The position numbers were made by a program, and so were the translations under genes. Shown piece by piece: positions 32,858-42,081 of a stretch of DNA of 61,937 bases. The DNA lies in assembly GCA_052144935.1 (NCBI GenBank), contig JBKQPR010000067.1:1-61937 (forward strand), given 5' to 3'. The notes beneath the pieces were generated by a model, which was given only the letters and a program-made list of their open reading frames with translations, did not search any database and had not been told where the DNA came from. How positions within the stretch are numbered: the stretch's first letter is position 1; each line of letters starts with the position of its first letter. The stretch is from JOPF133 sp052144935 (lineage in GTDB: Bacteria > Acidobacteriota > Terriglobia > Bryobacterales > Bryobacteraceae).

Positions 32858-35329
32858 ATGCAGTTTCGCGGCATGGTTTTTCTTACGGGGGTTTGCTGGA
32901 TGGCGGGGTTGCCGGCCTTGGCGCAGCAGCAAAGCACGCCACCGGCGCAACCGGCCCAAACGGCGCAGCCGGCGCAGGGCGCCTCGGAGCCGGCGGCCAC
33001 CTTCCACACCGAGACGCGCCTGGTTCCGGTGGACGTGGTGGTGAAAGACAAGAAAGACAATTACGTCCGCGATCTGACCAAGAAAGATTTCAAAGTCTCC
33101 GAGGACGGCAAGGAGCAGGAGATCACCACCTTTTCGTTCGGCGCCGACCCCAACGCCCCGGGCAGCGCGCAACAACGATACCTGGTTCTGTTTTTCGACA
33201 ACTCCACCATGAACATGGGCGACCAGATTCGAGCGCGGACGGAGGCGGCCAAATTCATCGACGCTAACGCCAGCCCCGAGCGGCTTATGGCCGTAGTCAA
33301 TTTCGGCGGTTCCCTGGTGATCAGCCAGAATTTTACGGACAATGCCGAGCGGTTGAAGGCCGCGGTGACCGGCGCCAGAACGTCGGCGGTGTCTCCGAAC
33401 ATGGGGTCCGGGCGCGGCATGGGCGGCGGGGGCGGCGGGGGAGGCATGGGTGGGCGCACTATGGGCTCGATGGGCGCTTATGGGGCCCGCGACGTAATTC
33501 TGGCGGTGCGCAGCATGGCCGAGAATCTGATGGATATTCCTGGCCGCAAGATCCTGATCCTCTTCAGCGCGGGATTCCCGCTGCGTAACAACCCCGAATT
33601 GATTTCCGAGATCACTGCCGCGATCGATAGCTGCAACCACTCGAACGTGGCGATTTACCCGATCGACGTGCGCGGTCTGGTGTCCGGGCCGCTGCGTTTG
33701 GGAGGCGCGGTGATGAATCCGCCGGCGGGCCCAGAGGGCGCCCCCGTACCGTTCTTCACGCGGTCTCTGGGAATCGCGCTGGCCCTGAACCCGGTGCTGC
33801 GCATCGCGGCGTTTCAAGCCAGGGGAGGCGGCGGCGGAACCACCGGCGGCGGTACCACCGGCGGCGGCACAGGGGGCAGCACCGGTGGTGCGGGCGGCGG
33901 CCGCTCCGGTTCCACGGGCGGCACTACGGGATCTTCCGGCACCGGAACCACCGGCGGGACGCGCAGCGCGCCCGGATCGACCAGCGGATCGACTAGCGGA
34001 TCGGCTAGCAAAGGCGGCGGAGGCGGAGGCGGCACGACGGCCCCCGTGGTCACGGGGTCCCCGCGCACCATCATGCCGAGGATTCCAGAGGGCGTATCGG
34101 CCAACCAGGACGTGCTCTACATGCTGGCGGGCGGCACGGGCGGCTTCGTGATTGCCAACACCAACGATTTGCTGAAGGGCATGGAATCCATCGGCAAGGA
34201 ACAGAACGAATATTACTTCCTGGGCTATGCACCGCCGGAATCGAAAGAGGGCAGTTGCCATACTATTCATGTGAAGGTAGACCGCGGCGGGACCAGCGTG
34301 CGAGCGCGCTCCGGTTACTGCAACGTGAAGTCCAAAGACGCGCTGGCAGGTAAACCGATCGAGACCCAACTGGAAACCCGCATCACCGGTTCGCAGGCGC
34401 CCACCGTGGCCGCGCCCCTGCAGGCGGCCTATTTCTACAGTGGCGCCAACACCGCGCGCGTCACCGTGGCGCTGGCGATTCCCGCCTCGGCCGTGAAGTT
34501 CGAGAAGGTGAAGGGCAAGTTCCACGGGGAGATCAACGTGCTGGGTCTTGCCTACCGGTCGGCCAGCGAAGTGGGGGCCCGCTTCAGCGACACCGTCAAG
34601 CTGGATTACGAAAAGAAGGACGAGGTGGAGGAGTTCGCCGCCAAGCCCTACCTTTACGAAAACCAGTTCGAGGTGACCCCCGGAAAATATAACCTGAAGG
34701 TGGTTTTCAATTCGGGGGGCCAAAACTTCGGCAAGCAGGAAATTCCGCTGTCCATCGACACCTATGATGGAACCGAGTACAGCATGAGCGCCCTGGCTCC
34801 GACCAAGAATTTCCGCAAAATGGACGCCAACGACCCGCTGGCCAACTCGCACATCGACGCGGAACTGATCGAAGGCAAGACGCCCATGATTGTGGGGAGT
34901 CTGGAATTCACCCCCGCGGCGGCGTATAGCTTTAAGGCGGCCGACCAGGTGGCGGTTTATTTCGAGGTTTACGATTCGCTGCTAGCCGCCGAGGAGACGC
35001 CTGCCGCACCCCCCGCTCCGGCCGCGGCCCCCGCTCAGCCAGCCGACCCGTTGGGTCTGCACGGTCAGCAGGCCGATGCAGCGCCGGCGGGACCGGCGAA
35101 GAAGGTGCTGGCGGAGCTTCGCATCTTGGACCGTCAGACCGGTGAAACCAAGTTGGATTCGGGCGGTGTGGACATATCGAATTTCATCCGCAAGGGGAAC
35201 CCGGTGATGGCGATCGCGCTGGCCGTGCCGGTAAAGGACCTGAAGCCCGGCGGGTATCGCCTGGAGATCCGCAGCTCCGATTGGGAAAAACGCAGCATCG
35301 GCAGGACGGTGGATTTCGATATCGAGTAG
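32858..35329 (+). CDS. VWFA-related secreted protein with Gly-rich insert
   Basis: GGAGG precedes the ATG. The 823-aa product has a signal peptide (MQFRGMVFLTGVCWMAGLPA, ending ALAQ). The lead-in is RLVPVDVVVKDKKDNYVRDL and KKDFKVSEDGKEQEITTF. The VWA strand is LVLFFDNSTMNMGDQIRA, with a near-canonical DNST metal motif. A long Gly/Thr/Ser-rich stretch at about 322-390 interrupts the second half and is encoded by a repetitive GGCGGCACC-like tract (33823-34045). The C-terminal half is beta-rich and has an Ala/Pro linker near 710-725. The 18-bp motif at 33727 adds the residues AGPEGAPV in frame. It forms an operon with the preceding gene. Confidence 0.9.
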   Translation: MQFRGMVFLTGVCWMAGLPALAQQQSTPPAQPAQTAQPAQGASEPAATFHTETRLVPVDVVVKDKKDNYVRDLTKKDFKVSEDGKEQEITTFSFGADPNAPGSAQQRYLVLFFDNSTMNMGDQIRARTEAAKFIDANASPERLMAVVNFGGSLVISQNFTDNAERLKAAVTGARTSAVSPNMGSGRGMGGGGGGGGMGGRTMGSMGAYGARDVILAVRSMAENLMDIPGRKILILFSAGFPLRNNPELISEITAAIDSCNHSNVAIYPIDVRGLVSGPLRLGGAVMNPPAGPEGAPVPFFTRSLGIALALNPVLRIAAFQARGGGGGTTGGGTTGGGTGGSTGGAGGGRSGSTGGTTGSSGTGTTGGTRSAPGSTSGSTSGSASKGGGGGGGTTAPVVTGSPRTIMPRIPEGVSANQDVLYMLAGGTGGFVIANTNDLLKGMESIGKEQNEYYFLGYAPPESKEGSCHTIHVKVDRGGTSVRARSGYCNVKSKDALAGKPIETQLETRITGSQAPTVAAPLQAAYFYSGANTARVTVALAIPASAVKFEKVKGKFHGEINVLGLAYRSASEVGARFSDTVKLDYEKKDEVEEFAAKPYLYENQFEVTPGKYNLKVVFNSGGQNFGKQEIPLSIDTYDGTEYSMSALAPTKNFRKMDANDPLANSHIDAELIEGKTPMIVGSLEFTPAAAYSFKAADQVAVYFEVYDSLLAAEETPAAPPAPAAAPAQPADPLGLHGQQADAAPAGPAKKVLAELRILDRQTGETKLDSGGVDISNFIRKGNPVMAIALAVPVKDLKPGGYRLEIRSSDWEKRSIGRTVDFDIE
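33727..33744. repeat. 18-bp motif copy inside VWFA gene
   Basis: GGGCCCAGAGGGCGCCCC, identical to copy 1 at 1181-1198, occurs in frame in the second VWFA gene and encodes GPEGAP. An identical 18-mer in a repeat and in a coding region is not expected from composition alone. Confidence 0.65.
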
Positions 35330-35346
35330 GCGGGCTGACGCAATAT

Positions 35347-35448
35347 TCACCGCGGAGACACGGAGAACACGGAGGAAGCACGGAGAACGGCAATAAGAGA
35401 ATTGACTTCTCCGCGCTTCCTCCGTGTTCTCCGTGTCTCAATGGTGAA
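35347..35448. repeat. CGCGGAGA hairpin, copy 3
   Basis: TTCACCGCGGAGACACGGAG (35347 on) is mirrored by the end ...TCTCCGTGTCTCAATGGTGAA near 35448. It lies downstream of the VWFA operon, between convergent genes. Same family as 13987 and 25023, with A/C changes on both arms in several paired positions. Confidence 0.8.
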
Positions 35449-35466
35449 ACTTGACGGCAGCCCGGA

Positions 35467-35607
35467 TTACAATTGCGTGCCGCTCGGACGCACCGGAGCG
35501 CGAGTGGAAGCGATCTTCTTGCGCAGCGCCTGGCTACGTTCCCGGCGGGCAAGCTTGGCTTTTCGTTCGCGGTGGAAGCGCGCTTTATCTCCATTGAGTG
35601 CTGACAT
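35467..35607 (-). CDS. small basic protein, 46 aa
   Basis: On the minus strand ATG 35607 opens MSALNGDKARFHRERKAKLA, followed by RRERSQALRKKIAST and ending in PSGTQL at TAA 35467. Nearly a third of the residues are Arg or Lys, and the pattern predicts one long basic helix. The form MSAL-GDK-RF-R-RK resembles small conserved proteins I associate with acidobacterial genomes, but the function is unknown. Ribosome or nucleic-acid association would fit the charge. AAGG lies 10 nt upstream. It is co-directional with the Fe-ADH gene ending at 35653 but transcribed away from it. Confidence 0.55.
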   Translation of the reverse strand: MSALNGDKARFHRERKAKLARRERSQALRKKIASTRAPVRPSGTQL

Positions 35608-35652
35608 AGTGGTGCCTTAGAGTAGCAGAGTTTGAGCGCCGCCGTATTCGGA

Positions 35653-36795
35653 TCAGATCGCCCGGCCCACAACCTCCGCCAGTTCCTCTTCCGTCAACTG
35701 GATCGGATTGCCCTTCATGCTGCTGGCCTTGGCCGCTTGCGCCACCACCCGCGGGATGGCCGCCCGATCCACCCCATAGCGGGCCAGCGGCGGAATGCGC
35801 AGCTTGCGGCAGAGGGCGGCCACCCATTCCACGCCATCCTCCGCGGCCGCGTTCGGACGGCCCGTCAGCCAGCCAGCCACCTGTTCATAGCGGCGTAACG
35901 CCGGGCTTCGGGCGGCGCGCGCCCGCAGGGCTCGCACATTCGTCTCCATGGCGTGCGGCAGCAGGGCGGCGCAGACGGCTCCGTGCGGCGCGGGAAACAT
36001 GCCGCCCAGAGGGGCCGCGAATCCGTGGACCGCGCCCAACGCGGCATTGGCCAGCGCCATCCCGCCCAGCAGGCTGGCCCAAGCCATATCGCAGCGGGCG
36101 CGGCGGTCGGACGGGTCGTCCCAGACTCGCGGCAGGGCCCCGGCGGCGCGCGGAATGCCATCCGCGCAAAACAGGTCCGTCATGGGGTTGGCGCGCACCG
36201 AAACGTACGGCTCGATCAACTGCGTGAGCGCGTCCAGGCCGCTCGCCGCGGTGATCTCGGGCGGCAGGCCCATCGTCAGCTCGGGATCCACCACCGCCAG
36301 GCGCGGCAGCATGAAAGCGCTGCGCAGGCTGGCTTTCACATGGTGCTCCTGCGAAGCCAGCACGGCGTTGCGCGTCACTTCGGAGCCCGTTCCGGCGGTG
36401 GTCGGAACCGCAATCAGCGGGGCCGAAGGGCGCTCGAGTGGCTGGCCGCGCCCGATCACCTCGAGGTAATCCAGAGGATCGCCGGGGTTGGTCAACAGCG
36501 CCGCCAGAGCCTTGCCGGCGTCGATCACGCTGCCGCCGCCCACCGCCACCACCACGTCGCAGCGCTCGTCACGGGCGTACTCGGCCGAAGCGCGGATCTG
36601 GGCGATTTCCGGCTCGCCCGCCACGCGGACGCACGCCGCCTCCGCCAGCGCACCGCGCAGGAATTGGGTTCGCTCCGCGGAAGCGCCGGTCACCAGCAGG
36701 ACGCGCCGGCCCAGCGACTGGGCGGCAGCCGGCACCGCGCCGGCCGTGCCTTCGCCGAAAACAATGCGGGTGGCAGTGGCAAATTCGAAGCGCAT
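35653..36795 (-). CDS. iron-containing alcohol dehydrogenase
   Basis: This 380-aa group III Fe-ADH is an NAD(P)-dependent cytosolic enzyme. Nucleotide-binding region is VVAVGGGSVIDAGKALAALL (about 85-104). The family motif PTTAGTGSEVTRNAVLA (about 131-147) and metal-ligand regions PEITAASGLDALTQLIEPYV, GAVHGFAAPLGGMF and PHGAVCAALLPHAME are present. The set resembles maleylacetate reductase/lactaldehyde-reductase-like subgroups, but the substrate is unclear. It follows an ABM monooxygenase gene on the same strand; a MITE-like element now occupies the gap and may affect its promoter. Confidence 0.93.
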   Translation of the reverse strand: MRFEFATATRIVFGEGTAGAVPAAAQSLGRRVLLVTGASAERTQFLRGALAEAACVRVAGEPEIAQIRASAEYARDERCDVVVAVGGGSVIDAGKALAALLTNPGDPLDYLEVIGRGQPLERPSAPLIAVPTTAGTGSEVTRNAVLASQEHHVKASLRSAFMLPRLAVVDPELTMGLPPEITAASGLDALTQLIEPYVSVRANPMTDLFCADGIPRAAGALPRVWDDPSDRRARCDMAWASLLGGMALANAALGAVHGFAAPLGGMFPAPHGAVCAALLPHAMETNVRALRARAARSPALRRYEQVAGWLTGRPNAAAEDGVEWVAALCRKLRIPPLARYGVDRAAIPRVVAQAAKASSMKGNPIQLTEEELAEVVGRAI

Positions 36796-36808
36796 AGCGG
36801 CTAGTGTC

Positions 36809-36963
36809 CTGTGCCGCCGTGGCGCAGGCTCTCAGCCTGGCTCTCAGCCTGCCGCGTCGGCACTCGTGCCGACGCTCTTTGCTCCAGGCCGCAAGAGCGT
36901 CGAGTAGAGACTCGACGGGCCCGGAGGGCACCCCGGCTGAGAGCCTGCGCCACGGCGGCACAG
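36809..36963. mobile_element. 155-bp MITE-like palindromic element
   Basis: Perfect 29-bp terminal inverted repeats (36809-36837 and 36935-36963) begin CTGTGCCGCCGTGGCGCAGG. Inside are a 10-bp hairpin, GCGTCGGCAC..GTGCCGACGC (36853-36874), and a second one, GTCGAGT..ACTCGAC (36899-36916). The 18-bp motif variant GGGCCCGGAGGGCACCCC sits at 36917-36934. AGTGT flanks it on the left (36803-36807) and overlaps the right end (36962-36966), a possible target duplication. It encodes no protein. It lies between the ABM and Fe-ADH genes. Confidence 0.65.
36917..36934. repeat. 18-bp motif copy inside MITE-like element
   Basis: GGGCCCGGAGGGCACCCC stands between the inner hairpin and the right terminal repeat. 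The corresponding left side lacks it, so it looks like a later insertion into the element. Confidence 0.55.
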
Positions 36964-37005
36964 TGTGAAGTTATTCTTGCGCGGAGCCTTAGGCGCGGCG
37001 CCACG

Positions 37006-37311
37006 TCAAAAACCCTCGTCGCCGGGATCGATGTTGCTGTACCATTGCCGCGTGCGCGGCTCGGCCAGCATGGGGGTGGCCTTCTCCACCCAGGCGGCGT
37101 AATGCGCGGTTTCTTTGTGTTTGGCGGGCGCCTCGGCGTCGCGGTAGACCTCGATCAGCAGGAAGCGCGTCGGGTCGTCCGACTGCTGAAGCATATCGAA
37201 GCGTGCGATTCCCGGCTCCCGCCGGCTATTGCGGGCATTCTCGATGGTGGCCACTTTGAAGGCTTCCAGGTGCTCCGCCAGCACGTGGATGTGAACTTGA
37301 AGGATCAGCAT
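37006..37311 (-). CDS. ABM-domain monooxygenase (quinol-monooxygenase-like)
   Basis: This 101-aa single antibiotic-biosynthesis-monooxygenase domain starts MLILQVHIHVLAEHLEAFKV. It continues with the core EPGIARFDMLQQSDDPTRFL, LIEVYRDAEAPAKHKETAHY, and the end YSNIDPGDEGF. It most resembles YgiN/LsrG-type proteins, which act on quinols or on phospho-AI-2-like molecules as small dimers. Placed upstream of an Fe-ADH on the same strand, it may take part in the same catabolic step. It diverges from the Gfo/Idh/MocA gene with 53 bp between starts. Confidence 0.88.
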   Translation of the reverse strand: MLILQVHIHVLAEHLEAFKVATIENARNSRREPGIARFDMLQQSDDPTRFLLIEVYRDAEAPAKHKETAHYAAWVEKATPMLAEPRTRQWYSNIDPGDEGF

Positions 37312-37364
37312 AGGGATGGCTCTCTTCCATTATGCGCGCTACACTGTTGGCCATGGAGTTGACT

Positions 37365-38522
<1,158 letters not shown>

Positions 38523-38608
38523 GGGGAAATAACCGGCTCAATCGCCGCTGACCGCTAACCAAATCCTCCGTAACACCGTCTATCCCGTGCAGCCGCATTT
38601 TGGGTAGA

Positions 38609-41263
38609 ATGTCTTCCAGCGGCATCCGGCCCCATATGCGCTGGTGGCGGAGAACAGAACGTGAGCAAGACCTGGAGCGTGAGCTGCGCACCGGCCTGGA
38701 ATTGGAAGCCCAGGAACAGATGGAGAATGGCCTGTCGCCGGAAGAGGCCCGCTATGCCGCCCGGCGCGCCTTCGGGAACGCAACTCTTATCAAGGAGGAG
38801 ACACGCGCAATGTGGGGATTCATGTGGTTCGACCGGCTGGCCAACGATCTGCGTTATGGCTGCCGGGCGTTAAGGAACAATCCGGGATTCGCGGCCGTGG
38901 CCATCCTGACAGCCGCGCTGGGAATCGGCGCCAACACGTCCATCTTCAGCGTCGTCAATGCCGTGCTGCTGCATCCGCTCCCTTATCCGGACGCCGGGCG
39001 CCTGATGGTTGCCGCCAACGTCTCGAAGGACGCCTTCTTCGGATGGGGCGTCGGAGATTTCCAGTACGCGGCCTGGCGCGATCAGGCCCCAATTTTCGAT
39101 GGAATCGCCGCCTATTCCGGTCAGCGGTTAACCATCACCGGGAATGGGGAGCCGGAGCAATTGAAAGCCCAGGTCGTCACGCCCGGTTTTCTGCGTGTGT
39201 TGGGAGTCGCTCCGGCCATCGGCCGCGATTTCACCGGCGCCGACGCTGCCGTGCGCGGTGGCCAGGTGGCACTGGTCAGCTACTCGTTCTGGATGCGGCG
39301 ATTCTCCGGCGATCCGTCGATCCTCGCGAAATCGATGACGCTGGATGGGAAACCGTACTCCATTGCCGGCGTCCTGCCGCGCGATTTCGAGTTCCCGGAC
39401 AACTCGGATGTCAGCCTCCTGCGCGCCATGCCCGAGCCCGCCGCGCAGCCGGGCAATGGAACCTATTTCTACAACGTGATCGCGCGTCTGAAGCGCGGAA
39501 TCGCCACGGAGCGCGCTGAGCGGGACCTGACGATCGTCAGCCAACGCCTGCAATCCGCCTACCCGCAGAAGTTCGGACGGCGGGTGACCGCGCAAGCGCG
39601 TATCGCCGGCCTCCATGACCGGCTGGTGGGGAATGTCCGCCCCGCCCTGCTGGTGCTCTCGGGAGCGGTCGCGCTAGTCTTGCTGATCGTCTGCGTGAAT
39701 ATTTCCAACCTGCTCCTGGCGCGCGCCATGGCGAGACAGAAGGAGATCGCCGTGCGAATCGCGTTGGGCGCGGGCCGCGGACGCGTCTTCGGTCAACTGC
39801 TCACCGAAGGAATGCTGCTGGCTTCTTTGGGCGGCTTGGTAGGCCTCGCGGTGGCATTTGGAGGCGTGAAATTGCTGCGCGCCATCGCGCCGCCCGGCGT
39901 GCCCCACATCGAAGCAGCGCACATCGGCGGCGCAGTCCTGGCCTTCAATCTCGCCATTGCCGCGCTATGCGGCATCCTGTTCGGACTTGCCCCGCTGCGC
40001 AGCGCTTCCGCCATCGATCCCGAAGCCGCCCTGAAGCAAACCGCCCGCTTCGCCACCGGCACGCGCCGGCACCGCCGCCTGGAAAACCTGCTGATCGTCT
40101 CCGAGGCGGCCTTGGCGTTGATCCTGCTGGCCGGAGCGGGCCTCCTGGTCCGCACATTCGCCGGCCTCACCGCCATCGCGCCGGGCTTCCATCCCGACAA
40201 CGTTGTGACCGCACACCTCTCCTTGCCCTATTGGAAGTACCGGACCGCCGAGCGCCAGCGCGCATTCCTCGATGCGCTGCTGGAGAAGGCGCGCTCCGCG
40301 CCGGGTGTCGATGCGGCGGGCGCCGTCGCTTGTCTGCCCTACGGCGGCTTTCTGATGACTGGCGCGCTTCAGATCGAAGGTAAATCTGCGCCGGACCCGC
40401 ACGCCTACATGAACCAGGATGAAAGCGTCGCCGTGAATTACGCTGCCGGCGATTACCTCAAGGCCATGGGCGTACCCATCCTGGAAGGCCGCCCTCTGGA
40501 TAGTTCCGATGCCGCCGGCCGCCCTGCCGTGGCGGTGGTGAACGAAGCGTTGGCGCATCGCTATTTCCCGGATGGAAAGGCCGTTGGATCCCGCATCAAG
40601 GTTGGCGGCGTCACCGATTGGCTGCAGATCGCCGGCGTAGCCGGAAACCTGAAGCAGGGCGGTCTGGCCAGCGAGACTCGCGCCGAACTGTTCCAGTCTG
40701 CTGTCCAAACAGAAAGTCCCGGAAGCGCAGGAACCCTGGCCATCCGCTCCACCGCCGATCCGCGGATCCTGGCCCCGTGGTTGCATTCGCAAATCGCGGC
40801 CTTGGACAAAGACGTGCCGCCACCGGAAATCGAAACCATGCGCCAGCAAATGGCCTGGCTGGCCGCCTCGCAGGAGTTCGTCATGCGGCTGCTGGCGCTG
40901 TTTGCCGGAATCGCCATTACTCTCGCGGGCATCGGAATCTACAGCGTCCTGGTCTACTCGGTGGAGCGCCGCGCCCACGAAATCGGCATTCGCCTGGCGC
41001 TCGGCGCGAGGCGGGCACAGATTATCGGCATGGTCCTCGGGCGCGGGTTGCGCGTCTCGATCCTCGGAGCGGCGATCGGCGTGGCCGGCGGCCTGGCGCT
41101 TACACGATACCTGAAGAGCCTCCTATACGGCGTAACGCCACACGATCCAGTAACCCTGGCAGTCGGCTGCGCACTGGTGGTCCTGGTCGCTTTTATCGCT
41201 TCCTATTTTCCTGCGCGGCGGGCGGTCAATCGGGATGCGATTGCGACCTTGCGGGAGGAATAG
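38609..41263 (+). CDS. ADOP-type ABC transporter permease (MacB/FtsX family)
   Basis: The start at ATG 38609 gives 884 aa. The product is an acidobacterial duplicated orphan permease. A cytoplasmic N-terminal helix region (EQDLERELRTGLELEAQEQM; GLSPEEARYAARRAFGN) precedes the first MacB periplasmic unit (LTAALGIGANTSIFSVVNAV). Three FtsX helices follow (LVLLIVCVNISNLLLARAMA, GMLLASLGGLVGLAVAFGG, VLAFNLAIAALCGILFGLAP). The module then repeats (about 480-884; LAGIGIYSVLVYSVERRAHE, GIRLALGARRAQIIGMV). No partner ATPase is adjacent, as usual for this orphan family. Its transported substance is unknown. Confidence 0.95.
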   Translation: MSSSGIRPHMRWWRRTEREQDLERELRTGLELEAQEQMENGLSPEEARYAARRAFGNATLIKEETRAMWGFMWFDRLANDLRYGCRALRNNPGFAAVAILTAALGIGANTSIFSVVNAVLLHPLPYPDAGRLMVAANVSKDAFFGWGVGDFQYAAWRDQAPIFDGIAAYSGQRLTITGNGEPEQLKAQVVTPGFLRVLGVAPAIGRDFTGADAAVRGGQVALVSYSFWMRRFSGDPSILAKSMTLDGKPYSIAGVLPRDFEFPDNSDVSLLRAMPEPAAQPGNGTYFYNVIARLKRGIATERAERDLTIVSQRLQSAYPQKFGRRVTAQARIAGLHDRLVGNVRPALLVLSGAVALVLLIVCVNISNLLLARAMARQKEIAVRIALGAGRGRVFGQLLTEGMLLASLGGLVGLAVAFGGVKLLRAIAPPGVPHIEAAHIGGAVLAFNLAIAALCGILFGLAPLRSASAIDPEAALKQTARFATGTRRHRRLENLLIVSEAALALILLAGAGLLVRTFAGLTAIAPGFHPDNVVTAHLSLPYWKYRTAERQRAFLDALLEKARSAPGVDAAGAVACLPYGGFLMTGALQIEGKSAPDPHAYMNQDESVAVNYAAGDYLKAMGVPILEGRPLDSSDAAGRPAVAVVNEALAHRYFPDGKAVGSRIKVGGVTDWLQIAGVAGNLKQGGLASETRAELFQSAVQTESPGSAGTLAIRSTADPRILAPWLHSQIAALDKDVPPPEIETMRQQMAWLAASQEFVMRLLALFAGIAITLAGIGIYSVLVYSVERRAHEIGIRLALGARRAQIIGMVLGRGLRVSILGAAIGVAGGLALTRYLKSLLYGVTPHDPVTLAVGCALVVLVAFIASYFPARRAVNRDAIATLREE

Positions 41264-41316
41264 GAGACTTGGCGGGCTTACCGGGCGGGCGTCTCACTCG
41301 CGGCGGGAGGGGGCGG

Positions 41317-41446
41317 TTTGGACCGCGTGCGCTCGCGCAAGGATCCCAACGCGCCGGTGGAAGTAGGGGCCAGCGCGGACTCCGCGCCGCATTTGACGAA
41401 CCTGGCGTTCCATGGGGAACGGCAGGTGAAGCTGAGCGATTACTGA
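41317..41446 (+). pseudogene. 3'-end fragment of Gfo/Idh/MocA gene
   Basis: The segment encodes LDRVRSRKDPNAPVEVGASA and then DSAPHLTNLAFHGERQVKLS followed by DY and TGA. It matches the last 43 codons of the oxidoreductase ending at 38522 with about ten base differences. Everything 5' of this is missing. The two copies flank the ADOP gene as direct repeats. Confidence 0.85.
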
Positions 41447-41587
41447 GCGGCGGAGGGCGGGGCGCGGAAGGCGAGTCCCCGCGGCGAGCACCAACATGAG
41501 TGCGGCGGGCCCAATGCTTTTGACATCGCCCAACCGCACGCGGCCGGCAGCGGGCCAAGCGGACGCCTGAATACCGGCAGGGGTGGA

Positions 41588-41641
41588 GACCGGACGTTTC
41601 GCGCGTTCGCCAAAGACACTGGCAAGCCCTTGTGGGAACGA
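41588..41641 (+). pseudogene. possible PQQ-dehydrogenase fragment
   Basis: The frame reads DRTFRAFAKDTGKPLWER, similar to the blade motif of quinoprotein dehydrogenases (RAFDxDTGKxLWE). No flanking coding region survives. The assignment rests on a single short motif. Confidence 0.35.
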
Positions 41642-41822
41642 CCACGGGTGAATTCGGGAACGGCTACGCGGGCCACGAACCCAAGTGGACCGCGTAGGGC
41701 TGAGCGCATGTTGTTGAAATGATTCCCTGGCGCGCGCGTAGGGGTGTTCGCTTTTGCAAAGGTGCCGAAACCGCTGGCCCGGGCCGCCGGCCCTTGACAG
41801 AACCAGCGCCTGACGGCGATCC

Positions 41823-41891
41823 TATCTCTACGGGAAGCTGCACGTGCACTCCAAATCGGAGGCTGTGGCCAAGGCGTTGCGCCGGCGGCCG
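41823..41891 (+). pseudogene. LuxR-type HTH C-terminal fragment
   Basis: The frame reads YLYGKLHVHSKSEAVAKALR, followed by RRP. It matches the end of the LuxR/NarL DNA-binding domain (xLYxKLxVHSRxEAVxxAL). The receiver domain and the upstream HTH are absent. With the neighbouring fragments it marks 41264-42081 as decayed DNA with no intact gene. Confidence 0.5.
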
Positions 41892-42031
41892 GTCCACCAG
41901 GCGCCGCTCACGAGACTAGTAATGTTGAGGGGCCTCTCAGATCCCCTTGCCTTTACAATCTGCGTGGGTAGCAAGAGTCAGATTTTTTGGGGGGATCAAA
42001 TATGCAGATGTTTCGAGAGTGCAATCGCGTA

Positions 42032-42067
42032 ACGCAGCCGGGGACAATGACTGCCATTCAGAAGTGA
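42032..42067 (+). pseudogene. relic of a TIGR03437-domain gene end
   Basis: ACG..TGA encodes TQPGTMTAIQK and stop, corresponding to the terminal TQPGTRITIQN of the gene ending at 45043. The downstream spacing to a propeller-PHP start is the same as in the second copy. It is the left border of a roughly 3-kb tandem duplication. Confidence 0.7.
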
Positions 42068-42081
42068 CCGGGAGTATTTTC

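Noticed and set aside
32765..34852. 695-codon minus-strand frame opposite the VWFA genes
   Set aside because: It spans two well-supported genes on the other strand, including their low-complexity part, and shows no family motif.
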